Of a stretch of 8,379 nucleotides of DNA, positions 1-5,816 are shown one piece after another. The translations under genes and the position numbers were made by a program. The first letter of the stretch is position 1. The number at the start of each line of letters is the position of its first letter. This DNA comes from Planctomycetaceae bacterium. GTDB taxonomy: Bacteria; Planctomycetota; Planctomycetia; Planctomycetales; Planctomycetaceae. Under the pieces are notes generated by a model that did no database searches, was not told the DNA's origin, and saw only the letters and a list, made by a program, of their open reading frames with translations. The stretch spans positions 1 through 8,379 of the forward strand of contig JALWSL010000106.1 in NCBI GenBank assembly GCA_027080405.1, in the 5' to 3' direction.

Positions 1-279
1 CAAAGTCCGGTTCAGGACGCAGTCCGGACAGGAATGATACCGATTATCAATTCGATGATGGTTGTCGGGGTGGTCAGTTTACCCGGAATGATGACCGGAC
101 AGCTTATTTCAGGCATGAACCCGATCGAAGCCGTCAAATATCAGATTGTGATCATGTTCCTGATTGCCTCGGCGACTTCCATTGGAACAGTCAGTATTGT
201 ACTACTGACATTCCTGCGACTGTTCAATACGCAGCACCAATTCCGTCGCGACCTTCTTACCAAAATAAAGTTAACTTGA
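1..279 (+). CDS. fetB: ABC transporter permease, FetB/YbbM family (UPF0014), 3' end only
   Basis: The reading frame is open from the first base of the window and stops at TGA 277-279, so only the last 92 codons are seen; the start lies upstream. The visible part holds a glycine/methionine-rich membrane segment, with SMMVVGVVSLPGMMTGQ followed by an ISGMNP loop. After this come AVKYQIVIMF and a long hydrophobic segment ending in a basic tail (RRDLLTKIK). The MMxVGxVSLPGMMTGQ run, then the AVxYQI segment, is how I recognise the FetB/YbbM permease family. FetB works with the ATPase FetA; in E. coli the pair is linked to iron export and peroxide resistance, so an inner-membrane metal exporter is the likely role. 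The family is about 260 residues, so roughly the last third is present. It is transcribed towards the arsG-like gene on the other strand. I see no convincing terminator after it. Family assignment is fairly sure; the substrate is inferred. Confidence 0.85.
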   Translation, partial: QSPVQDAVRTGMIPIINSMMVVGVVSLPGMMTGQLISGMNPIEAVKYQIVIMFLIASATSIGTVSIVLLTFLRLFNTQHQFRRDLLTKIKLT

Positions 280-494
280 AGCTAAATTGAAAGGAAGCAA
301 AAGCTAACCGGATCAGTAAGGATGACTTGCCATCCAGAATGCACAGGCAGGAATAACACACGATATCGCGTCAATGAATTTACCCTTGTTAATATGGCAC
401 ATTGGGAAAAGGCAGTTGTGCTCCGATTCCCGTCTCACAGCCCAATCAATACTTGCAATGTAGCCCTTTCCAGAACCGGGAGTGAGTCTTTGCC

Positions 495-526
495 AACAAG
501 AAATGACTGCGGAAAGATGTCTTGTT
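495..526. repeat. Inverted repeat at the 3' end of the arsG-like gene
   Basis: AACAAGA (495-501) and TCTTGTT (520-526) form a perfect 7-bp inverted repeat with an 18-nt spacer, touching the arsG stop codon. It could be a weak transcript-end hairpin for the minus-strand operon. It is AT-rich, the loop is long and no clear T-run follows in the minus direction, so it is not a classical intrinsic terminator. The rest of 280-494 shows no gene or other signal that I can support. Confidence 0.25.
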
Positions 527-1212
527 CAAAAAATGCCAAAAACGTGTTTGAGTGAAAAGTAGATTCCAACAAGAATAAAAACCCAGCCTGTGGCCATTCT
601 TGCCCACCATTCAATTTTGCCCACAGAGTTAAACGCCTTGCCGATCGCTTGAGAACCTAATGCGATCAGCAGCGCAAACAGTATGACTGGTAGCGCCGTA
701 CCAATTCCATAAAGCAGGGGCAGCAGAATGGGGGAACCTGCATTAATTGATGTCATCACATTTCCAAAAAACAGAGCTGCCGAGGTGGGGCAAAACGCCA
801 ATGCAAACAGAACCCCCAAAACCAGCGAGCCCCAGACTCCCAGTGAATCGATTCTGGTTTTCATCTTTTCAGAAACTCCGGCTCCTGCCAGGTTAATTTC
901 AATCAAGCCGACAAGGAAAACACCAACGACAATCAGCAACGGCCCCAACAAAAGGTGCATGTACTCTTGAAGAAACAGGGAAACTTGCGGGATTGAAAGA
1001 GCCGTGTTGATGAGGATAAACGCCAGTACCAGATAGGCGATCATCCGTCCTGTTGTGTAAAGCATTCCTGCCAGCAGAACGGCTCGTGTACTTTCTACTC
1101 GCCGAGCAATGTAGCTGATTGCAGCGATATTTGTTGCCAACGGGCACGGGCTTATCGAGGTCAGTAAGCCCAACCAAACCGCAGAAAAAGCCGCCAGGGT
1201 GAATTCATTCAT
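526..1212 (-). CDS. arsG: ArsG-type / CcdA-like membrane protein with two conserved Cys-Pro sites
   Basis: This is a 228-residue integral membrane protein with about six hydrophobic helices (roughly 8-30, 45-70, 84-106, 125-150, 158-186, 203-222). Helix 1 carries SISPCPLATNIA (Cys23) and helix 4 carries ALAFCPTSAALF (Cys141). These are the same Cys-Pro element in two repeated halves, as in the CcdA/DsbD-beta and LysE-type superfamily. The SPCPLATNIAAISYI run is what I recall from the ArsG family, described as an efflux permease for trivalent aromatic arsenicals in arsEFG operons. The ATG at 1212 lies 10 bp after the ArsF-type stop, preceded by a weak purine-rich stretch (GAAGCAGG), which fits translational coupling at the end of the operon. 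Alternative role: a thiol/disulfide electron conduit across the membrane rather than an exporter, because its cysteines match CcdA positions and its neighbours are two thioredoxin-fold proteins. The family call is good; whether it moves arsenicals or electrons is open. Confidence 0.8.
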   Translation of the reverse strand: MNEFTLAAFSAVWLGLLTSISPCPLATNIAAISYIARRVESTRAVLLAGMLYTTGRMIAYLVLAFILINTALSIPQVSLFLQEYMHLLLGPLLIVVGVFLVGLIEINLAGAGVSEKMKTRIDSLGVWGSLVLGVLFALAFCPTSAALFFGNVMTSINAGSPILLPLLYGIGTALPVILFALLIALGSQAIGKAFNSVGKIEWWARMATGWVFILVGIYFSLKHVFGIF

Positions 1213-1222
1213 TTTGCCTGCT

Positions 1223-1705
1223 TCACTTATTCATTGCGAGCATTTCTTCGACTTGCTCTTGAATATATTGGGAAAACTTTTCCTGATCTCCGACCAACTC
1301 CCAGACACGTGTCAGATTACGTGATGCCACCGTTTTTCCAGTCTTTTTCTGAACGAGTACAACGGTAGGCGATGCAATTTCAAATTCTTCGACAAATTGA
1401 GCATTGGCAGGCGCTTCATAATTGAGAACCTGCCAAGTAATTTCACCGGCTTTCAATTCATCTGCAAAACCTTCTTGAATGGCATCGTGAGCATACGCTT
1501 CGATTTTCCGGCAGGTTGGACAGCGGAAATCACCATGAAAATAGTAGGCAATCAGTCCGTCTTCAGGGACTTGCGTTGCAGCAGTATTGTTTGTTGCAGA
1601 TTGTTCCGGCGGTGCGTTTGTTGGTTGCTTTCGTCCTGCGATCACAACAAGTGTCGTGGCAACAAAAAGAAGCAAAACAACAGCAAGAATATTCCTGGCG
1701 TTCAT
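1223..1705 (-). CDS. arsF: ArsF-type membrane-anchored thioredoxin-fold protein (CPTC)
   Basis: A 160-residue protein. Residues 5-23 are a hydrophobic N-terminal segment that looks like a signal anchor. A polar, proline/threonine/asparagine-rich linker follows (about 25-50), then a thioredoxin-like domain (51-158). The domain starts with a beta strand (LIAYYFHG), has the CxxC pair CPTC at 62-65 (Cys62, Cys65), and has a likely cis-proline at Pro113 (ASPTVVLV). This puts the redox pair outside the cytoplasm. The YYFHGDFRCPTC pattern matches my memory of proteins named 'nitrophenyl compound nitroreductase subunit ArsF family', from operons that reduce nitroaromatic arsenicals. No flavin-binding nitroreductase domain is visible, so direct nitroreduction is not shown by the sequence. 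ATG 1705 is supported by AGGAG seven bases upstream. The gaps are 34 bp to the CKKC gene and 10 bp to arsG. It could instead act as a periplasmic thiol carrier served by the ArsG/CcdA-like protein. Confidence 0.78.
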   Translation of the reverse strand: MNARNILAVVLLLFVATTLVVIAGRKQPTNAPPEQSATNNTAATQVPEDGLIAYYFHGDFRCPTCRKIEAYAHDAIQEGFADELKAGEITWQVLNYEAPANAQFVEEFEIASPTVVLVQKKTGKTVASRNLTRVWELVGDQEKFSQYIQEQVEEMLAMNK

Positions 1706-1739
1706 CAGATGACTCCTGTTCCAATCGTGGTTAATTCAT

Positions 1740-1976
1740 TCAATGAGGGATAACGTTCATAATTTCCTGTGGCGATGCGACCCTGCCGACGAGCTTTACT
1801 TCTCCGTTGATCGCCAGTGCAGGAGTTGTCATCACGCCGAATTCAATTATTTTGTTGATGTCTTCGATTTTCTGGACATCTGCTTCAATCCCTAATTCTT
1901 TCAGGGCGGTCTCGGCATTTTCCTGAAGAGAAACACATTTTTTACATCCGGTTCCCAACACTTGAATAGTCAACAT
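1740..1976 (-). CDS. Small thioredoxin/glutaredoxin-like protein, TM0996/MTH895 type (CKKC)
   Basis: A 78-residue single-domain thioredoxin-fold protein. The first strand MLTIQVLG leads straight into GTGCKKC, so the redox pair (Cys11, Cys14) is close to the N-terminus, as in the minimal TM0996/MTH895 family. The cis-proline is Pro52 in VMTTPALAING. No signal peptide is present, so it should be cytoplasmic. The frame can be extended to a TTG at 2024 inside the permease gene. I chose ATG 1976 because a strong AAGGAG lies nine bases upstream and the domain starts there. It sits 25 bp after the permease stop and 34 bp before the ArsF-type gene. In this operon type the small thioredoxin is the probable equivalent of ArsE, but I do not assign the symbol because I recall ArsE only vaguely. 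It may pass electrons to the CcdA-like membrane protein or to bound metalloid. Confidence 0.85.
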   Translation of the reverse strand: MLTIQVLGTGCKKCVSLQENAETALKELGIEADVQKIEDINKIIEFGVMTTPALAINGEVKLVGRVASPQEIMNVIPH

Positions 1977-2001
1977 AATCTGGGTCTCCTTCTTCTTTTC
2001 T

Positions 2002-3399
2002 TTAAGGGGTAAGGTGCTGCACAACAGAATCAGCCGTGGTTTTCAAAAGGGGATCTCCCGGAAAGTACGTTCCGAAGATCATCCCCGCTGCGGTTGCCAT
2101 AACGATGACCAACCCGACAAATACGGCTGTTTTTTTGTTGCCGATAATACTGCGTATCACGAGAATACTCGGCAAGGATAAGGCCGGGCCGGCCAGCAAC
2201 AAGGCCAAAGCTGGTCCCCGGGCCATTCCATTTTTTATCAACGCTTCGAGAATCGGCACTTCTGTCAGCGTGGCAAAATAAAATAAACAACCGACAACTG
2301 AAGCAATCAAGTTCGATAGAAAACTGTTATCCCCCACCAGACTCGCTACCTGTTTTTCCGGGATAAGTGCCCCAAGAAATCCAACGACAAACACGCCACC
2401 AAATAGCAGGGGAACAAGCAGCTTTGAAAATTCCCACGTATTGCCCATCCATTGCTTGAATTCATTGAGATCAATCCACGCCAGACTCATCAAAACAACA
2501 AGGGCTCCCATCGCGCCTGCCAGATACCAGCGATAATGATGAATGCGGGTCACCCAGGTATCGACATCTTCAATCGAGGCCACATCTGTTTTGGGCAGCC
2601 GTATCACCTCCGATGCTTCATGTCCTAAAACGGGCTGTTTCAGTCTCAGATCGTAATTTGTCTCTGTTTCATATTGTAAAGTGGCGGCAAACTCCGTTCC
2701 GTCTGACAATCGAATATTTTTATCCCCCGGATTAAACCAATCGCTGAAAATTAAAAAGGCAAGCATGGTTGCCAGCAAAGCACCGTTTTTCCACAAAGCT
2801 CGTTTGGGGGATGTATCCTCGGGGAGTGCCAAAGCCGTTTGATGCCGCTGCTGCTCACTTCGACGAAAAAATAACGCCATCAATAACCCGATAATAATGC
2901 CAAAGACGATCGCCCCAATCACGCGAGCCACTCCCAGTTCAAAACCGAGGACACGAGCCGTCAAAAAAATGGCGAGAACATTGATCGCCGGTCCCGCATA
3001 AAGAAAGCAGGCGGCTGGACCAAGTCCCGCCCCGATACGATAGATCCCGGCAAACATCGGCAGCACACTACAGGAACAGACGGCAAGAACTGTCCCGGAA
3101 ACAGAGGCAACAGAATACGATTCGACGGGGTTCGATTGAGGACCAAGATGCTTCAGCACCGCTTCTTTGGAAAGAAAAGTGGTAATTGCCCCCGCAATAA
3201 ACAGTGCAGGCACCACACAGGCAAGTGTATGATTACGGGCATACCACTGCAGCAACAAAAAAGCTTCTATCACAGCACGACTCATCTTGACGCCCAACGG
3301 GTCTGCTCCTGCATCAAACCGAGGCGTGGCAAACGGGACGAAGTAAGCGAAAAGAAACACGCCCACAAAAGCAGCCAGTATTCCCCATTCTCGTTTCAT
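2002..3399 (-). CDS. ArsP/DUF318-type permease (PF03773-like) with large soluble insert
   Basis: A 465-residue membrane protein. It has an N-terminal helix (8-25), then paired helices that include CSCSVLPMFAGIYRIG (Cys108, Cys110) and CFLYAGPAINVLAI (131-144). The second half repeats the pattern, with ATLTEVPILEALIKNG (376-391) and LLAGPALSLPSILVI (401-415). The CSCxxLP and AGPA(I/L)(N/S) elements are typical of the ArsP/DUF318 permease family, which includes exporters of trivalent organoarsenicals and also Cu/Zn-linked members. A hydrophilic insert of about 70 residues (about 221-290) separates the halves, making the protein longer than the compact ArsP proteins I remember (300-350 residues). 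The second-half counterpart of the CSCS site has no cysteine. ATG 3399 follows AAGG with suitable spacing. The gene lies 68 bp after arsR and 25 bp before the CKKC gene, inside the ArsR-controlled operon. Export of a soft metalloid or organoarsenical is the likely job; the true substrate is unknown. Confidence 0.82.
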   Translation of the reverse strand: MKREWGILAAFVGVFLFAYFVPFATPRFDAGADPLGVKMSRAVIEAFLLLQWYARNHTLACVVPALFIAGAITTFLSKEAVLKHLGPQSNPVESYSVASVSGTVLAVCSCSVLPMFAGIYRIGAGLGPAACFLYAGPAINVLAIFLTARVLGFELGVARVIGAIVFGIIIGLLMALFFRRSEQQRHQTALALPEDTSPKRALWKNGALLATMLAFLIFSDWFNPGDKNIRLSDGTEFAATLQYETETNYDLRLKQPVLGHEASEVIRLPKTDVASIEDVDTWVTRIHHYRWYLAGAMGALVVLMSLAWIDLNEFKQWMGNTWEFSKLLVPLLFGGVFVVGFLGALIPEKQVASLVGDNSFLSNLIASVVGCLFYFATLTEVPILEALIKNGMARGPALALLLAGPALSLPSILVIRSIIGNKKTAVFVGLVIVMATAAGMIFGTYFPGDPLLKTTADSVVQHLTP

Positions 3400-3409
3400 T
3401 TTCTCAACC

Positions 3410-3433
3410 TTGCTTATTTGGCTTAATGTGCAA
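3410..3433. promoter_or_regulatory. Operator-like half-palindrome before the permease gene
   Basis: On the + strand this 24-bp stretch fits TTGC-n2-ATT-n2-GC-n2-AAT-n2-GCAA: eight of twelve symmetric base pairs match. Its first 11 bases (TTGCTTATTTG) differ by one base from 3816-3826, part of the stronger inverted repeat in the arsR promoter. It ends 11 bases upstream of the permease start. It may be a second ArsR-family binding site inside the operon, or chance similarity in AT-rich DNA. Confidence 0.3.
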
Positions 3434-3467
3434 CTATCCCCTTAAAAAAAGGCTCAATCGCGATCCA

Positions 3468-3794
3468 CTACGAAAGCACCTTCATATTCTGATTGACATC
3501 GCACTTCACAACAGATTCAATACAACTGAACAAACTTTTGAGGCACTTGACACGTAGGCGATAAAACACCATTTGTCCTCGTTTTTCACTTTCCACAATG
3601 CCCGCATTTTTCAACTGGGACAGATGGCGGGAAACCGTCGACATATCACTACCGATAACCTCCGTCAAATCACAGACACAAACTTCGTCCGCCTCGCTCA
3701 GTTTATCTACCAGTTTTAACCGGGAAGGATGTGCCAGGGCTTTCAAAATGGAAGCCCGTTTCTCATATCGAAGTTGTTCCGTTTTTGTACTCAT
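3468..3794 (-). CDS. arsR: ArsR/SmtB-family metalloregulatory repressor
   Basis: A 108-residue winged-helix DNA-binding protein. LKALAHPSRLKLVDKL (18-32) is the usual first helix block. VCVCDL (Cys39, Cys41) is the metalloid-sensing motif that precedes the recognition helix SDMSTVSRHLSQLKNAGIV (49-67). GQMVFYRL (73-80) is the beta wing. Enterobacterial ArsR continues CVCDLC; here the third position is threonine (Thr44 region), so binding would use other cysteines. Cys84, Cys91 and Cys98 lie exactly seven residues apart in the C-terminal helix and are candidates. The frame also reaches a TTG at 3839, but that codon overlaps the -10 element and lies upstream of the expected transcript start, so ATG 3794 is preferred. 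No clear Shine-Dalgarno is present. It is the first gene of the cluster and probably represses itself and the four genes after it, releasing DNA on binding As(III), an organoarsenical or a similar soft metal. Confidence 0.9.
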   Translation of the reverse strand: MSTKTEQLRYEKRASILKALAHPSRLKLVDKLSEADEVCVCDLTEVIGSDMSTVSRHLSQLKNAGIVESEKRGQMVFYRLRVKCLKSLFSCIESVVKCDVNQNMKVLS

Positions 3795-3802
3795 GACTAT
3801 TT

Positions 3803-3818
3803 CACTTGTCGACAATTG
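3803..3818. promoter_or_regulatory. 16-bp imperfect palindrome in the arsR leader, candidate operator
   Basis: CA-n-TTGTCGACAA-n-TG is symmetric at seven of eight pairs, with a perfect 10-bp core (TTGTCGACAA). It lies 8 bases upstream of the arsR ATG and downstream of the predicted transcript start, where a bound repressor could block elongation. It shares the bases 3814-3818 with the neighbouring inverted repeat, so the two may be one compound site. Sequence pattern only; no binding data. Confidence 0.4.
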
Positions 3819-3841
3819 CCTATTTGCATGATTAGCCAATT
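3814..3841. promoter_or_regulatory. 28-bp inverted repeat over the arsR -10 / start site, candidate ArsR operator
   Basis: Arms AATTGCCTA (3814-3822) and TAGCCAATT (3833-3841) are inverted at eight of nine positions around a 10-bp spacer. The right arm runs into the -10 hexamer and the repeat covers the predicted transcript start, a usual place for ArsR/SmtB operators, which often have long interrupted dyads. Its position and symmetry make it the best operator candidate in the window. Confidence 0.5.
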
Positions 3842-3867
3842 ATGTGCTGGCGATGAAAAATTGTCAA
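3839..3867 (-). promoter_or_regulatory. Sigma70-like promoter of the arsR operon
   Basis: Read on the minus strand, TTGACA (3867-3862, six of six to consensus) is followed by a 17-bp spacer and CATAAT (3844-3839, five of six). The transcript should start near 3832, giving a leader of about 38 nt to ATG 3794. It is the only near-consensus promoter I found in the window, and it points into arsR and the four genes after it. Confidence 0.65.
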
Positions 3868-4110
3868 GTCCATTTCGGGAAAATGGCAATGTTTGCAAAC
3901 GAAGGTGCTCTTCTATCCGGTATCGAATTTCTCAATGGAGCATTTATGAAGTAATGTTGTTCAGGTTTTGCTCGACGTTGACGGCAACCGAAAAGAATGG
4001 GACTTTGTCACCGGTAACATGGTTGAGGTTATGTGCCGCTTACATAGTCGTAATACACGAAAAACATGATTGCAGTTGTTCTTTCGGGGCAGACGTATCC
4101 CTTTCTTTTG
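3868..4110. other. Intergenic stretch without a recognised gene
   Basis: Between the arsR promoter and the end of the sulfatase region I see no coding signal. The open frames here are short or run antisense into neighbours and their translations show no family features, and no tRNA-like or repeat structure stands out. It probably separates two transcription units, the sulfatase side and the arsR operon. Confidence 0.4.
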
Positions 4111-4135
4111 AGACAAAGGCACTCGGCTGCTGCCT
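4111..4135 (-). terminator. Possible weak terminator after the sulfatase gene
   Basis: On the minus strand, two bases after the sulfatase stop codon, AGGCA and TGCCT form a 5-bp stem with a 9-nt loop (4135-4117), followed by TTGTCT; with the last stem base the U-stretch reads TTTGTCT. The place is right, but stem and U-run are short. Confidence 0.3.
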
Positions 4136-4137
4136 GT

Positions 4138-5691
4138 TTATTCGCGTCCATTCTTGTTTCGCATCAACTGCGGCGGGAAGGTGGCTGGTTTGGAGCCACT
4201 TTTCAATCGCAGGTTCTGGCCCATGCCCCGCTTGTGACTGAAGGGAACACGATTCGCTTTCGATTCTGTCAGAATTTTATGTAGATCGGCCCGCATTTTT
4301 TTGATCAGCTTTTGATATTCCGGATGGAAGATCAGGTTATGTTCCTCGTTTAGATCCTTTTCCATGTCGTACAATTCGTCGATATCCCAGATGCCGTGAT
4401 ATTGAATGAATTTGTAGCGTGGTGTTCGCAATGCGAACGTCGTCGGCGTTTGCGGGAAATTGTATTCCCAATAATATTCGTACAGAATATTTTTTCTCCA
4501 CTCGGAAGGTTTCATCTTTCCGGCTGCCAGTTGTAAAAAACTTCGTCCATCCATCTGCGGAGGTGTCTTCAACCCGGCTGCTTCCAGAACAGTCGGGCCG
4601 ATATCGATCCCGGCAACGACCTGCTCGACGACAGTTCCCGGCTTCCACAATTTGGGACAGACCCCGACAAGTGGTACGCGAATCGAAGCATCGTAAGCGG
4701 TTCGTTTATCAATCAAGCCATGTTCGCCCCACTGAAAACCGTTATCGCCCATATAAAGCACCATGGTATTTTCAGCCATGCCGTTATCCTCAAGCCATTG
4801 ACGAACCCGGGCAATTGAATCATCGACACTCAACAGCGCTTCGCAGTATAAACGATAATGTTCTTCGATATTGGTATCCTGGTGATAGGCGAAATCGACA
4901 CCGTGCCAACTGTTACGCTGATTTTTCAGCCACATCGGTTTATCTTTGTAGTTCTCCGGCGTGTTGGCCATCGTTTTCGGCACGGGCATTTTTTTATCCT
5001 TGTAGCGACCGGCGTGCCGTTCGGCCGGGTAGAACATGCCATGTACTCCCTTGTGTGAAAGATACATGAAGAACGGTTTGCCACTTTCTTTGACGCTGTC
5101 GTTCAACCAATTAATGGCGTAATCGGTCAGTTCATCGGTAATGTACCCTTTTTGTGGAACCTTTTTGCCATCGACATTCAGCGACCATCTTTTCAGATGT
5201 TTCGGCGGGTAATAATGCCCCTGTCCACGGAACGAGACCCATTTATCAAACCCCGGGCGAGGGGCATCGGAATGGCCTCCCATGTGCCACTTGCCGAAAA
5301 AAGCCGTTTGGTAACCAACTGCCTGTAGATACTGCGGGAAGAAAATTGTCCCTTCGGGAGTGAGCACATTGTTGTCGACCACTCCATGATTGTGCATATA
5401 CTGTCCGGTCAGAATCGAAGCTCGGCTTGGCGAACAGAGTGACGTGGTCACAATCGCGTTTTTGAAGTAGACACCCTGTTTAGCGATTGCGTCCATGGCG
5501 GGCGTTTCAATCCAGGGATGCCCCAGAAAACCCATCACGTCGTAACGATGATCATCCGAAAGAATAAAGACCACATTGAATGGTTTCCCGGCTCCTTCGA
5601 TTTTTTCCAGTTTCAGTTCAGCCGCACAAACGGGCAACCCGTTTGTTAAAAAGGCGACGGCCAGCAATAACGCAAGAGAAACATTTCGCAT
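4138..5691 (-). CDS. Secreted S1-family sulfatase (formylglycine-dependent)
   Basis: A 517-residue protein with an N-terminal signal peptide (about 1-24, probable cleavage after VCAA). Metal-binding Asp46/Asp47 lie in SDDHR. The S1 signature CSPSRASILTG is at 86-96; Cys86 is the residue converted to formylglycine and Arg90 supports it. GKWH (133-136), SHKGVH (212-217), MGDNGF (314-319) and Lys329 in DKRTAYD supply the other usual active-site residues, so the enzyme looks intact. It would hydrolyse sulfate esters outside the cytoplasm. CSPSRASILTGQYMHNHGVVDNN recalls N-acetylglucosamine-6-sulfatase-like members, but the substrate cannot be fixed from sequence alone. The last about 40 residues form a basic, low-complexity tail. 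ATG 5691 has AGGAAG just upstream. It follows the PVC cytochrome protein after 125 bp on the same strand, and the two may be co-transcribed for breakdown of sulfated glycans. No formylglycine-generating enzyme is in the window. Confidence 0.93.
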   Translation of the reverse strand: MRNVSLALLLAVAFLTNGLPVCAAELKLEKIEGAGKPFNVVFILSDDHRYDVMGFLGHPWIETPAMDAIAKQGVYFKNAIVTTSLCSPSRASILTGQYMHNHGVVDNNVLTPEGTIFFPQYLQAVGYQTAFFGKWHMGGHSDAPRPGFDKWVSFRGQGHYYPPKHLKRWSLNVDGKKVPQKGYITDELTDYAINWLNDSVKESGKPFFMYLSHKGVHGMFYPAERHAGRYKDKKMPVPKTMANTPENYKDKPMWLKNQRNSWHGVDFAYHQDTNIEEHYRLYCEALLSVDDSIARVRQWLEDNGMAENTMVLYMGDNGFQWGEHGLIDKRTAYDASIRVPLVGVCPKLWKPGTVVEQVVAGIDIGPTVLEAAGLKTPPQMDGRSFLQLAAGKMKPSEWRKNILYEYYWEYNFPQTPTTFALRTPRYKFIQYHGIWDIDELYDMEKDLNEEHNLIFHPEYQKLIKKMRADLHKILTESKANRVPFSHKRGMGQNLRLKSGSKPATFPPQLMRNKNGRE

Positions 5692-5816
5692 TTTATTCTT
5701 CCTGTTAATAAATCAGATCACATACCGGATTGCGATCTGGTGCTGTCATGTGATGTTGTCTATAAAATTCTGCACTGTCCAGATGATACCAGATAATAAT
5801 AGCCACGCTGGTTCGG

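Noticed and set aside
322..555. 77-codon plus-strand frame between fetB and arsG
   Set aside because: Its translation has no hydrophobic, domain or repeat pattern, it overlaps the end of arsG antisense, and no good ribosome binding site was seen before it.
1977..2024. Longer form of the CKKC protein starting at TTG 2024
   Set aside because: It would overlap the permease end, while ATG 1976 has a strong AAGGAG at the right distance and begins the domain.
3444..3464. T7 tract after an 8-bp palindrome (minus strand) in the arsR-permease gap as an attenuator
   Set aside because: ATCGCGAT has no loop and cannot form a normal hairpin by itself; no longer stem was found next to the T-run.
3795..3839. 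Longer ArsR form starting at TTG 3839
   Set aside because: The TTG overlaps the -10 element and lies upstream of the predicted transcript start; the added 15 residues look unlike the family.
3729..4284. Plus-strand frames across the arsR-sulfatase gap
   Set aside because: They run antisense into arsR or the sulfatase, have mixed composition and show no domain motif.
5714..5754. Nested inverted repeats (CAGATC/GATCTG and ATCACAT/ATGTGAT) between the PVC protein and the sulfatase
   Set aside because: Arms are only 6-7 bp with spacers of 14 and 24 bp; such pairs are expected by chance, and no promoter hexamers are placed sensibly beside them.
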